DNA of 57,627 bases from Ophiostoma sp. CBS 140.51. Lineage: Eukaryota; Ascomycota; Sordariomycetes; Ophiostomatales; Ophiostomataceae. Position 1 is the first letter of the stretch. The number at the start of each line of letters is the position of its first letter. Positions 1 to 10,077 of the stretch are shown here, in pieces. Under the pieces are notes generated by a model. The model searched no databases, was not told where the DNA came from, and was given only the letters and a program-made list of their open reading frames with translations. Made by a program: the position numbers and the translations under genes. The DNA lies in assembly GCA_029298735.1 (NCBI GenBank), contig JANSLP010000204.1, positions 1-57,627 on the forward strand, in the 5' to 3' direction.

Positions 1-327
1 CTGTAACAATGGTCTTCTCACGTCTTCTTTTGAAAAAAAAAAAAAAAAAAGTCATAAAAGTGATAATGTACGCAGACGTATGACTCATCTTCATCCTTCG
101 ATCCATTGCGCTCAGGCAGCAACAGTGAGCCGCATCTAAAAATTTAAGTCGTATGGTTATGTCTGCTTCTGTTTTTCAATGCCCACTTAATCAAAATTTA
201 TCTTTATTACCAGTTAATTCATTTTGTTACGGTACACTGCATTCCATGCCTGTTTTCTTGCAAGTCTCTCTTTAGAGTCCCACGTCCTCAATGGCTACAT
301 TTGCTCTCGTTCTCTACATTTCTCACA
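1..327. other. Intergenic / 5' flank of the hydrolase gene
   Basis: AT-rich DNA with an A18 homopolymer near positions 33-50. I see no gene in it. It probably includes the promoter and 5' leader of the hydrolase gene that starts at 328. Confidence 0.5.
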
Positions 328-1251
328 ATGATCGACAGCAGCGATCTCCCACCTCCTCGGCGAGGTAGGGGTGACCCAGAGATGCTACCTACTCCATTTG
401 TTGTCGAGCCGACCACGGAACATACACATACCTTTATTCTGTTGCACGGCCTCGGGTCTAATGGCCATAAATTTGGCTCCGTACTCCTCGAAACTGGAAA
501 GACAACTGACGGCCGCACGCTGGCCGAACGTTTTACAGGTGCACGATTTATCTTTCCCACTGCCCGCCGACGCCGCTCTACGGCCTTCAAGCGCGCCATG
601 CTGACCATGTGGTTCGATGTGCCCAACCTGGCTGACCGGCATGATCGAAGCTACAAGCAGCAGCCAGGGCTTGCCGAGTCGTTTCGATTTATCAAGAAGA
701 TCATCGACGAGGAGTGTGGTAATGTCGAGAGAGGAGAAGAAAGTGTCTCGAAAAGCACAGTACCCCGACAAAACATCATCCTCGGCGGTCTGAGCAACGG
801 CTGTGCCATGTCACTGATCTGCGCCATTGCGTTGGAGAGAGGTCTCGGTGGCATCGTTGGCCTGAGTGGATGGCTGCCGTTCCAGCCACAAATTGAGACG
901 GAGGTGACAGTAATGGACGATGAAGAGTCGCCGGCTGACCTGGCCCACGCTGGACGGGACTACGCGCGCGATGTCGTCTTGGAGTGGGAGAGGCCGGCTG
1001 AGACAGAGGAGGATGCAGAGCGAAATATGATGCCAGTCTTTCTTGCTCACGGCACAGAGGATGGCAAGTTACCTTTCGAGATGGGAGAGTCGGCTCGAGA
1101 TACCATGGAGAAACTCGGCTTCGAGGTGGAATGGCATGGCTATGAAGGACTTGGGCATTGGTACAGTATCCCAGAGGAGATTGACGACGTAGTGCGGTTT
1201 TTGTACGACAAGTGTGGACTGTCAAAGACCACGACGACCACGACTGAGTGA
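328..1251 (+). CDS. Acyl-protein thioesterase / carboxylesterase-like alpha/beta hydrolase
   Basis: A 307-residue single-exon protein of the phospholipase/carboxylesterase (LYPLA/APT) type, expected to be a cytosolic serine esterase or depalmitoylase. Seen in the sequence: an oxyanion-type HGLGSNG at about residues 40-46, a nucleophile elbow GGLSNG with Ser156, an acid in HGTEDGK (Asp245) and the catalytic His in GLGHW (His277). The order and spacing are those of the family. The protein is longer than typical APT1 (about 230 aa) because of insertions around residues 80-145 and 190-232, so the substrate may differ. The open frame extends upstream to a TTG at 301; the first ATG at 328 was chosen. 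The C-terminus ends in a run of threonines, which is probably disordered. The fold is secure, the substrate unknown. Confidence 0.85.
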   Translation: MIDSSDLPPPRRGRGDPEMLPTPFVVEPTTEHTHTFILLHGLGSNGHKFGSVLLETGKTTDGRTLAERFTGARFIFPTARRRRSTAFKRAMLTMWFDVPNLADRHDRSYKQQPGLAESFRFIKKIIDEECGNVERGEESVSKSTVPRQNIILGGLSNGCAMSLICAIALERGLGGIVGLSGWLPFQPQIETEVTVMDDEESPADLAHAGRDYARDVVLEWERPAETEEDAERNMMPVFLAHGTEDGKLPFEMGESARDTMEKLGFEVEWHGYEGLGHWYSIPEEIDDVVRFLYDKCGLSKTTTTTTE

Positions 1252-1360
1252 TTGTATCTCTGGTATAAAAGAGGAAGAAAGAAAAAAAAAAGTACAATTT
1301 GATGATATTTCCCGATGAACAAAAAAAAATCAACACAGTCGGCTTCTATCAAAATATGAC

Positions 1361-1368
1361 AAAAAAAA
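1361..1368 (-). terminator. Pol III oligo-T terminator of tRNA-Thr
   Basis: The plus strand carries eight A residues, so the tRNA's sense strand has T8 a few bases past the tRNA 3' end. This is the usual RNA polymerase III stop signal. Confidence 0.7.
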
Positions 1369-1371
1369 CGT

Positions 1372-1444
1372 TGCCCAGACGCGGGATCGAACCGCGGACC
1401 TCCTGCTTACTAGGCAGGCGCAGCTACCACTGTGCTACCCGGGC
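1372..1444 (-). tRNA. tRNA-Thr (anticodon AGT)
   Basis: An intronless 73-nt cloverleaf on the minus strand. The acceptor stem GCCCGGG pairs with TCTGGGC through two G-T wobbles. The D arm has one C-C mismatch at the loop side and the loop AGTGGTAG. The anticodon stem CCTGC/GCAGG closes the loop CTAGTAA, giving anticodon AGT, which reads ACU and, as inosine, ACC. The variable loop is AGGTC, and the T arm CGCGG-TTCGATC-CCGCG is perfect. The discriminator base is A and CCA is not encoded. A run of T on the transcribed strand (A8 on plus at 1361-1368) lies immediately downstream and fits Pol III termination. Confidence 0.95.
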
Positions 1445-2528
1445 CTTACCAATTCCTAGGATGGAACTGGTTGTTTTTCGATGACGGCGGACTGCTTCCT
1501 GGGATTTATATGGAGAGGTTCCACTTGGTGAAAGCCCCTTCGAAAAAGTTGAAAACCAGGTGATTAAGAAAGTCTTGTCCTGACAAGTACAGATTTATCA
1601 TAGAACAGGATAGAAATGAATTAAATAACGTTTTGGTTGAGGCCAACATCTATAGTCATAATTTATTTCACCATCCTTATTATAATCATGTCGTAGATTC
1701 ACGAGGCAATTACATGCCCAGTGAATGAACGCCGTTTATAGAGATTTGAACCGTGACGATGTGGCGCTGCCCTTTTCTAATGTATTCATACCGACACCTG
1801 TAATAATTTAAACAACAAATGACTGTGGTTGTTCTCTGGAAGCGATATAGCAGGGCTAACATGCAAGACAACGTGTAAAAAAACGCACAGAGTGTGGCAA
1901 GAGCACAGGCAGGAAGCCAAAAGGCAGTGCAACTGCCAATTGTTGACAGTTAACTGCGGGTAACTTAACTGCGCTAACCGTGTGCTTGGCTGCCTTTTTC
2001 TCTCTCTTTTCTCTTCTGCGCCGAATGGTGCCTGGAGTCCGCCGTTGACGCATCTGGAGAGACATAACGATCACTGAGAGTTGAAGAGGATGAGCTGAAA
2101 GTTAATACCACCCCCCTCGCATCGCCAAGAGGCTCCAGCCAGTTAACGTTAAAATAAGGTGTGGCTGAGCCGCACTTTTCACATTTTTGACTTTCTTTTC
2201 AGCACCCTTTCCCACGACTTGGCAGGGACTTTACTGGATTGTCACGAAATACGAACAGAGACAGGGCTCAAAGCGCAAATTCGGGTGATGGCAGTCTGGG
2301 CGTTTTGGTGCCCCAAAAGCCCCCCTGTGCGGAAGCCTGTGAATCGGCCTCAATTTATGCCTTGCCTAGAGTTTTAAATCTTGGCTCCAGGTAGTCATTT
2401 TGTATTTAAAGATGTGACAATCCCAGGATCTTGAGAGCGAGGGAATGTTCCTGTCAGAATTTTATCGTCCCATCTCTCTCTCTTTTCTCTTTATTGACAT
2501 CGAATAAATACGTCGCACAACGCACAAC
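1445..2528. other. Intergenic region between tRNA-Thr and the three-TM protein
   Basis: About 1.1 kb of mixed composition. No conserved reading frame is visible. The last 100 bases are pyrimidine-rich and probably form the leader of the gene at 2529. Confidence 0.5.
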
Positions 2529-3146
2529 ATGTTCAACAACGTCAACCCAGACCCGACCGGCCCTGGCGTCCAGCCCAACTACAACAACAGCCGCCGCCCG
2601 CAACACGCCCCCGCTTCTCGTCTTGGCAACCAACAATCCGCCCTGCCTCTCCGCAGCAACAACACCAATGCTGATTCTGGCAGTTGGTTCCGCCGGTCGG
2701 GCTTCAAGCAGATGCACTTGTTCTTTGCCCTCGCCGGATTTACCTTGACGATTGTGGCCATTGCGTACGTCGCCATTGCCCCCTATGCCAAGCACGGCAT
2801 CGGCATCTCTCTGGGCCTGTTGTCGATGATTGACGACTTCTCGGCCATGAATCTCATGAAGGCCAACTCGCCACAGATGATTTTCCCCGTCATTTCGGAT
2901 TTGCTGGGTGTCGCTGTGGCCGGCACGTACTTGGGCGTCAACCCGTACGAGTACCAGCTGTTCGAAAGCGGGATTGAGGACTACATTTACAGCAGCAAAG
3001 AGCGGAGCTTTGTGCGCCTGGGGCGGGCGACGTTCATCTTGATCATTCTGGTGGGACTCTTCCGGCTGGTGTCGGCGGTGGTGACGGTTGTGATGATTTT
3101 CACGTCGATTAACAAGAGACGGCAGGCGACGCGGACGTATTATTAG
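2529..3146 (+). CDS. Small three-TM membrane protein, function unknown
   Basis: A 205-residue single-exon protein that I do not recognise. Residues 1-60 are polar, rich in Asn, Pro, Arg and Ser, and probably disordered. Three hydrophobic segments follow, at about 63-85, 117-137 and 166-191. The C-terminal tail is basic (KRRQATRTYY). There is no cleavable signal peptide, so the first helix is probably a signal anchor. A well-formed start context (ACAACATGTTC) and GC-rich third positions support real coding. Plausible homes are the ER, Golgi or plasma membrane; no enzymatic motif was seen. Confidence 0.75.
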   Translation: MFNNVNPDPTGPGVQPNYNNSRRPQHAPASRLGNQQSALPLRSNNTNADSGSWFRRSGFKQMHLFFALAGFTLTIVAIAYVAIAPYAKHGIGISLGLLSMIDDFSAMNLMKANSPQMIFPVISDLLGVAVAGTYLGVNPYEYQLFESGIEDYIYSSKERSFVRLGRATFILIILVGLFRLVSAVVTVVMIFTSINKRRQATRTYY

Positions 3147-3360
3147 AACAGGAGTATGTGAAGATGTAGTCCGGTGATGAGAAAGCGATGATGTCGTGCT
3201 TCTTGGGTTTCCATTTTTGCTGCTGATTTATTTGTTGATTTTTCTTTTGGATTGATACCACGGGAGGCTACGCAGGGAAGCGAAGGGGCTAGGCATTGCT
3301 TACTTTATTTATGTTAATATTCAATGAGACGCTTCATTCATTTCCACATACACCTATGAC

Positions 3361-4341
3361 TTAACGACGACTGGCAGCGGAAGGCTCGTGCTTGATGGCA
3401 TCCCAGACAGCATGCGCACCTGCCACAGCCTCGCCACTCAGTGGGCCCTTCTCCACGGCCGCCAGTGTCTCCTCCAACTGCTCCAGACTGCCGGCTCCAA
3501 TAATGAGTGCATCTCCCAAATCCTTCTTCAGGGCCGAGTGGTAGGCAATGTACCGGTACGCCAGTTCGGCAGGCGGGACACCAGCCTTGTCGGCCACGGC
3601 ATTCCACTGGGCCAGAGCACCACGGAACACGGGGTTCTCGGCATACCGGCGACCACGCGGGCTAGCGTCGGGGTTCTTCAGGGACTCCTCGATTTGGACG
3701 ACCGTCTTGCCCAAGAACCCACCGGCCGAGGGGCTGAATGCATAAAACGACAGACCGAGACGGCGCAGGGTCGGCAACAGGGCCGTCTCCTGGAAACGAG
3801 TGATGGGGCTGTAGGTGCCCTGGTAGACAGTAGGCAGCACATACTTGTGCTCGACACAGTGGTTGTAGATGGCCTCAACGTCAACGGCGTTGTAGTTCGA
3901 CAGGCCGAAACGGCGAAACAGTCCCTGCTCGTACACTTCCTGGACACCCGCCAGCGTGTCGGCAATGGGTGTGTGCGGGTCCGGGCGGTGAATGTAGAAG
4001 ATGTCGACCTGTTTGACACCCAGTTTCTGGATACTGTCCTTGGCGGAGTTGACAATGTGTTCCTTGGTGGCCCAGGGGCCGCCGGCGCCGGGGGGTCCAC
4101 CGCCGGGCGGCGCGCCAGCCGGACGAGAAGCACCCCACTTTGTGTCGAGAGCAAACTGGTCACCGGCGTGTACTTCACCCAACGTGGCCTGTGAGTTGTT
4201 GTAATTTTGGGCAGAGTCGATGGTGTCGACGCCGTGGGCCTTTAGAATCTTGAAAGCGGCCACGAGGTCGGTGGACGGTGTGAACGGCTCGCGGTTACCG
4301 ATGCGGTTGCCGCCGAAGACGACCTTGACAGGTTGGGCCAT
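3361..4341 (-). CDS. Aldo-keto reductase (AKR7-like)
   Basis: A 326-residue NADPH-dependent aldo-keto reductase, probably cytosolic, in one exon. The full catalytic tetrad is visible: Asp42 and Tyr47 in IDSAQNYNNSQ, Lys68 in LDTKWG and His118 in FYIHRPDP. The C-terminal IIGAGSLEQLEETL segment is the expected cofactor-binding region. The motifs resemble AKR7 (aflatoxin-aldehyde / succinic-semialdehyde reductase) proteins. Unusual is a Gly/Pro-rich insert after Lys68, at about residues 74-90. The open frame continues upstream to a GTG at 4371; the ATG at 4341, giving MAQPVKVVFG, matches the family start. The substrate cannot be told from sequence. Confidence 0.9.
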   Translation of the reverse strand: MAQPVKVVFGGNRIGNREPFTPSTDLVAAFKILKAHGVDTIDSAQNYNNSQATLGEVHAGDQFALDTKWGASRPAGAPPGGGPPGAGGPWATKEHIVNSAKDSIQKLGVKQVDIFYIHRPDPHTPIADTLAGVQEVYEQGLFRRFGLSNYNAVDVEAIYNHCVEHKYVLPTVYQGTYSPITRFQETALLPTLRRLGLSFYAFSPSAGGFLGKTVVQIEESLKNPDASPRGRRYAENPVFRGALAQWNAVADKAGVPPAELAYRYIAYHSALKKDLGDALIIGAGSLEQLEETLAAVEKGPLSGEAVAGAHAVWDAIKHEPSAASRR

Positions 4342-6553
4342 GATGAAATTCGAGAAGAAGACAAGTTGCACTGGTGGTGCTGTTGTTTACTTTGGGCTTA
4401 AAAGTGATTTCCGACGGTTCACTGGAATTTATTTTCTCTTGGCAGACTTTCAACTGGATGGCAGCACGGAAGCTTTATGTACTACGACCCTTGACGCACG
4501 CGAGATGACGTCTTTCTGTCAACTGTCACTAAATGTTATCGTCTCTTATTTATGTCCGAAGACACGGCTAACGTCTCGTCGGCGATAGATTCGTAAGCAT
4601 CTATCGTCTTTAACATGTTTCATTTATGTTCTTGTATGCATCCTTTCAGCTTCAATCGACGGTACCGTGTATATGCTGTGAGGGGTATCTACGATGCAGT
4701 GAGTTGTGAGACGGGAAAGTGCGTACAATGCGGGGAGCATGGCTGCACAGATTGAACGCCCGCCGATCGGCTAAAGATATGGATGCGGTTTAGGTGAATT
4801 GACAGGATGGCTGCGGCAGCCCATGCAATCTTTGTACGGCATCTACGTCCTCAAGAAGAGGACGGCCGCTCCTTACACGCGTTACTATGAAGACCGCTGC
4901 CGGTTCGGCGATATCTTGGCAAAGCAAGCCGTTGCTGCAAGGAACGGCCCTGTAAGGGGCGGGAAGTGTAAGCCGAGCTGTCGTTATGGGAGTGGTGTCT
5001 CTAACCCATAAACAATAATCAAAACAAATGACATAATTGCAAACCAATATGGCGGGAAAGTAGATGAGAATGACAAAGATTTAAAAACACCAGTTGAACC
5101 CCGACATGCAATTATTTCATTTGGAATGCCTTTTGCAATTATGAGAACATCCTGGACATTCAGATCATTGACAATCATTTCCATTCTCGCCTTTCGTTGT
5201 CGTTTTATTTCGTACACGGCCAGCGGACGACCCCGGTCTGGCTCGCACCAGTCCGGACGAAATCGCCTTCGTTCGGTCCCGAGGGGATAAGACCATACCG
5301 TGGGCGGGGATACCATTTAGCGCATTCGGGCCATAGATGGCGGGCCCAACAAGGTGAAAATACAGGGGAATGACAAGGCTACGGATTTGGATCCCCGTCC
5401 AAGCCAGACAATGCGGAGCCGGGTCGGACGCTGTGTGCACAGTTGCGGGCCTTCGAAGCAAAAAGAAAGAAAGAAAAAAAAGAAGAAAAAAAAAGAGGAG
5501 TCCAATGAGGGAATGTGTAAAAAGAAGCAAAAGAACAACATCATGTGGCGGACAAAGGCGACAAAGAATGAACCTGGACGTTGGTTCGTCCTTACTGGAA
5601 GAGAGCAGGCCTAGAGCCGCTGTGGCGCTCGAGCTTCAGCGGTCTTATTCTACAGGGCAGGCAACTGCGATATTTGGGACATTTTGTGGGCTGATGGATA
5701 CGTCTACTCTGCAGAAGAGGAGTATCCAAACATGAACAAAGTTGTCAAAGTCGGACGATGAAGAGCAGGAGAATGCAACAACAAAACCTCGCGGCAGGCA
5801 GACGTTCCAATGTCAGGACTGTCAGGAAAGAAACACACGATCGAGAGCAGCATTCAAAAGTTCCCCACCGTCTTACACTTCTTTACAGGGACTAGCTCCT
5901 TAAAACACGCTAAGCTAGGCGCCATTACGTCGTTTTTGCACCGCCATGTCGCTCGTCGTCGCTCCAAGTCGCAAAAGTCGGAAGTTGCAGTCGCCGACTT
6001 TGTTCAAGCTCTCTTTTGAGCCCCTCTACACACAGCTTCCAACACAGGGTAGAAAACGCGAGGACTTCCCCAACCGCGTCCGGAGAGCTTCAAAGGGAAA
6101 TTAATGCATCCTCTTCTTCTTCTTTATTTTTTTAACTCGAGATATTATCTCCAATTGAGCTCCGAGTCAAACGTTGACAGCTGCGACTTGTTCCAACAAC
6201 GTCAAAAGTACTTCGGCTGCCATTACTAACACCAGAATCCTGTGCCTCCAGAAGCCACAAACGGACCAAGGGAGCACAACATTCAGAACTCTAGAAGCTT
6301 CAACTTATCCTCTTCTCTTGCAAAAGTTCGCCTTCACCTCGCTTAAAACGGCGACGCTGTACCTCCAAACTGCCTCTTGGAAACTACACTTGTCACATCG
6401 TCCAACCCGTCTTGACAGCCCTCCTACACTGTTCCCCTCCACCCAAGTGTCAGGATCAATTTATTTTATCCCGGCCGTCCACATAGCCGCTGTGCTGTCC
6501 TCTTCTGTCCTCCCAGACGTTTAATTTATTGTCCTCCTCACCTCCCCCTCACA
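4342..6553. other. Intergenic region between AKR and MCR1
   Basis: About 2.2 kb between two divergently transcribed genes. A short purine tract lies at about 5460-5505. The minus strand has an ATG-initiated 110-codon open frame at 4984-5316 that encodes a basic segment and a C-terminal hydrophobic helix; I do not recognise it. The final 400 bases are C/T-rich and probably form the MCR1 leader. Confidence 0.5.
4984..5316 (-). CDS. Doubtful small ORF with one hydrophobic helix
   Basis: A 110-residue open frame that begins with a true ATG directly after an in-frame TAA. It encodes an Arg/Lys-rich half, a stretch that looks protein-like (VYEIKRQRKARMEMIVNDL), and a C-terminal transmembrane-like segment (FAIMSFVLIIVYGL). 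I do not recognise a family. It could be a small membrane protein, the last piece of a decayed gene, or chance. Confidence 0.2.
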   Translation of the reverse strand: MVSPPTVWSYPLGTERRRFRPDWCEPDRGRPLAVYEIKRQRKARMEMIVNDLNVQDVLIIAKGIPNEIIACRGSTGVFKSLSFSSTFPPYWFAIMSFVLIIVYGLETPLP

Positions 6554-7598
6554 ATGGCGTTTCTCTCGTCATCTGCACGAATTGGTCTCCGGCCTCTTTC
6601 ACAACAGCATCAAACCTTCACACGACTCTACTCAAAAACTGCTGTCAAAACAGCTACGCAACAAAAAGCATCCATGAGCTCTTCTGTCCTATTTGCCGCC
6701 GCCGCCGTTGCGGTCGGTTCTTATGTGCTCTACACACGCACATCGGCTACAGCACAGGCCGAGACTCCCGGTGGGAAGCCGGCGTTTGCCAGTCTCGGTA
6801 GTTTCCGCACCCTGACGCTCGCCAGTACCGAGAGCGTCAACCACAATGTCAAGCATCTCAAGTTTGACCTGCCGGACCCGCAGACGACGAGCGGTCTGAC
6901 GGTGACGTCGGCGCTGCTGACCATTACCTTTCCGGGTGGCCGCTGGTTGCCTGTGCTGAGGCCCTACACGCCAATTAATGATACAGGTGAGTCGGTGTAG
7001 CAGACGGGAAAGCTCCCTTTGCACATTCTATTTGCTAACTCTTTCTCACTCAGACGACCGCGGCCATATCGACTTCCTCGTCAAGCAGTACCCCGGCGGC
7101 AAACAGTCTTCGCACCTGCACAGCCTCCAGCCGGGCGACACCGTCACCTTTGTCCGCATCCCGGGCTACAGCTGGAAGGCCAATGAGCAGAAGCACGTCG
7201 CTCTCGTCGCCGGCGGCCAGGGCATAACCCCGTGCTACCAGCTGCTGCGGGGCATTCTCCGCAACAGCAACGACAACACCAAGGTCACGCTGGTTTGGGG
7301 CGTCAACACGGAGGCCGACATTATTCTGGGTGACGAGCTGGCGGCTCTGCAGAAGCAGTACCCGGGCCGCCTGACGACTCAGTACGTTGTGAGCACACCG
7401 GCCTCGTCAAAGACGACCTTCACCTTCAAGAAGGGACACGTCACAAGCGAGGTGCTCAAGGCCGCTGGTGTTTCGACCGAGGACGGTGTTGGCAAGGTCT
7501 TTTTGAGTGGCCCTCCCGCGATGGAGAAGGCACTGTTGGCCCGTGATGGTGCCCTGGCTGACTTGGGCTTCAGCAAGAAGGAGGTGCACAAGTTTTAG
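6554..7598 (+). CDS. MCR1: Mitochondrial NADH-cytochrome b5 reductase
   Basis: Two exons, 6554-6986 and 7054-7598, encode 325 residues. The 67-nt intron (GTGAGT...CTAACT...CAG) splits an Asp codon, and splicing restores the family sequence RPYTPINDTDDRGHIDFL. The flavoenzyme transfers electrons from NADH to cytochrome b5; in yeast Mcr1 is found at the outer membrane and, after processing, in the intermembrane space. Visible features: an Arg/Ser-rich presequence (1-40), a hydrophobic sorting segment (about 43-60), the FAD-binding RPYTP (136-140), a flavin-phosphate GGKQSSHLHSL region, the NADH-binding GGQGITPCYQ (198-207), and a C-terminal SGPPAMEKAL motif. Length and order are normal for the family. 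Confidence 0.95.
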
Positions 7599-8326
7599 GT
7601 GGCAGTTTAACTCTTTTTTGTTCTTGTACTTGTTACTTCATTTGTTTCGTTCACCGTCTTCTCTGGAGTGGATTGTAAACCGCTTTTTTTAGTCACGTCG
7701 GCGTTTTGTGGTGGATATTAAACTCATTCTTATTGACATATTTCTATTCATTTCCTTCTCGAAATTTATTTTATGACATGAAATTTTGCAAGAGAAAATA
7801 AATAAATAAATATTAAATAAATCAATTTGTTCAAAATGCACAAACCACACGCTTGCTTCAAACTGGACACGCTGGTATCAAAGACTCATTTTACTTGACA
7901 CTCCAGTATTAAGTGTGAGCTTGCTTAACTGTTGTTTATCCGGACGACAAATTAACCATTGACCAACCACAGCCATCTATCATCGCAGTTCCAAATTTAT
8001 GCCATTACCTTTCGGCACCATGCTATGGATGCAAATAAAGTAGTTATCGATAGAAGCCAAAAAAATAGAATAAAAAGAATCAAGAGCTTAATGTCTTTTA
8101 ACGTCATTGATGCCAGCTTGTCAACAAGCAAATTAAGGTGGCCTCTCCGGCACCGCACACGGCTGGGATGGAGAAGAGTATGGGGAAGGCTTGCCAACCT
8201 TGTTGTGCCTTGTAATTCTCCGAAATCAACAGGACGAGCTTCGTACCTTTTTAACTTTATGTTCTTGATCCTACGATCACGACCATACTTCCTGTAGCTA
8301 TTCATTCCTAGCATTCAACTGACATT
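7599..8326. other. Intergenic region MCR1 / SET gene
   Basis: AT-rich spacer holding the probable MCR1 3' UTR and an imperfect AAAT tetranucleotide run at about 7797-7825. I see no gene. Confidence 0.5.
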
Positions 8327-9865
8327 ATGGCCGACTCATCATCCGCATCACGGACCTCTGCCCACATGACAAAAGGCGCCCTCCTCTTTTGGTTGACAAC
8401 AGCATTAGCACTCATTACAGGGACAGCGGCTTCAACCGATGCCAAAGTTGACCTCCCTCTTCCTCAGGTCGGCCACTGTGCCTGGAGCAAGTATGGCTAC
8501 CCCATGCCTACCACGGGCCTCGATGTCTGCCCTCGCCCGGTCTCCGACATTTCCAGCAACTTTGCGCCCTGGTCCTACCCACCCTACTGCATCCACGCGC
8601 CCATGAATGCGACCGTGACGGACCCCAATGGTGGTGAGGGCGCCAAACTCAGTGCTGGCAGGCGCAAATACTGTGTGTACACGTCCCTCACGTTTCGTGG
8701 CCGTGGCCTGAGTGTCATCTCGACACCGCAGGGCGCTGCCAACCTTGTGGCCTCCCTCGACGATACACGCGTCCTGCCGCGTCTGCGCGACCACCCCGCG
8801 AGCACGATGGCCAAGCGAGATGCCCGGCGGGATGCGGGTCGTCCGTACGTGATTAAGAACGTGGCCCAGGGCCATGGAAAGGGACTCGTGGCGCGTCGAC
8901 GTGTGCCGAAATGGGGCGAGGCCTTGATTGGATTTCCTATTATGATGGCCCGTACGGACTTCCTGGAGGCTTTGCCGGATGCAGACCGCAAGAAACTGGA
9001 GGACCGGGCACTGCAGCAACTACCGACCATGGCTCAAGAGGCCATCTTGAACCTGGCCCACGGGGTGGCCGGTTCCATTGACAAGGAGTTTTTGTTGGAG
9101 CACATCTTCCGGAGCAACATCTTCGGCATCGAAATTGCCGGCGTGCACCATTTCTCACTGCAAGTGGAAGGATCGGTAAGTCTTCTCAGGCCCGGTACAA
9201 AATGAACACCACTGACATTCCAGCGCATCAACCACGACTGCCGGCCCAACACGTTCTGGCGGTACTCGCCTAGCACCATGACCCACGAGGTCGTGGCATT
9301 CCGCGAGATTTCAATTGGCGAGGAGTTTACTCATAGCTGTAAGTACCCTGATTTACACACAGAATTATCATGCACTGACAACGTAGACCTCCCGCTTGGC
9401 CTGGCTTTAAAGGACCGCCAAGAGTCGATCCGCCGCTGGGGCTTCGCCTGCCACTGCAGCCTCTGCATGGCTCCCAGGAATGTCGCCTTTGCTTCGGATA
9501 TTCGCCGCACCCGTCTCGTTGAAATTTACACGACCATGGAGGACGAGGCTGCCGAAGGCATGTTGACCCGGGACAAGATTGAGACCTTGCTGGCCGAGAT
9601 GATGCTGTTGATCAACGGCGAGGACCTTGTGCCCCAGCTCTGCGAGTACTACGCCATGATTGCCCGTGCCTACCTGTCCATTGAAGCCTTTGACGACGCT
9701 CGCCACTACGCTCAACAGTCCGAGGAGTACTGGATCCGCTACGGCACCGAGGAGCACGACAACGTCGACGAAGTTAGGGCCTTGTGGAAGCAGATTGAGG
9801 CCAAGGAGAAGGCCGTGAACGAGCGGCGTCGTCGCCAAGAGGCCGCACGGTCGAGAGAGCTGTAG
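8327..9865 (+). CDS. SET-domain protein with N-terminal hydrophobic segment
   Basis: Three exons, 8327-9175, 9224-9338 and 9387-9865, encode 480 residues; both introns are 48 nt. The SET domain runs from about residue 174 (GHGKGLVARRRVPKWGEAL) to 324, with the SAM-binding and pseudoknot motif RINHDCRPN (284-292) and the catalytic-tyrosine element EEFTHSY (Tyr322). A post-SET-like WGFACHCSLC (Cys343, 345, 348) follows, then a helical C-terminal region. Splicing is what creates both core motifs, which makes the exon structure firm. Residues 17-36 are hydrophobic and look like a signal peptide or anchor, strongest if Met14 is used, and an N-terminal region with Cys51, 68, 88 and 116 precedes SET. 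That is odd for a presumed nuclear methyltransferase; the substrate is unknown. Confidence 0.88.
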
Positions 9866-10077
9866 GGCAGTAAAAAAAAGCAAATGCTGAGGGAGATGAT
9901 ACAGAGAAAAGCCATGTCAGTTTCTTATTCAAGGAGTATGCCCATAAATCCAAGTCTATTTCTATTGAGTCTATTTGTTACGTCGTAAAGTCGTCCGTGG
10001 TTAATGTATGCTGAGTGTAATGCTTACTGTCATAAAAAAACGTCGTTCGTCAATGTCATGTGTGCCGTCAATAGCCA

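Noticed and set aside
1720..1790. Second tRNA suggested by a T-loop-like GGTTCAAATC on the minus strand
   Set aside because: The T stem does not pair (CACGG against CTCTA) and no acceptor or anticodon stem can be formed.
3388..4194. 268-codon open frame opposite the aldo-keto reductase
   Set aside because: Antisense to a complete AKR; no protein-like features.
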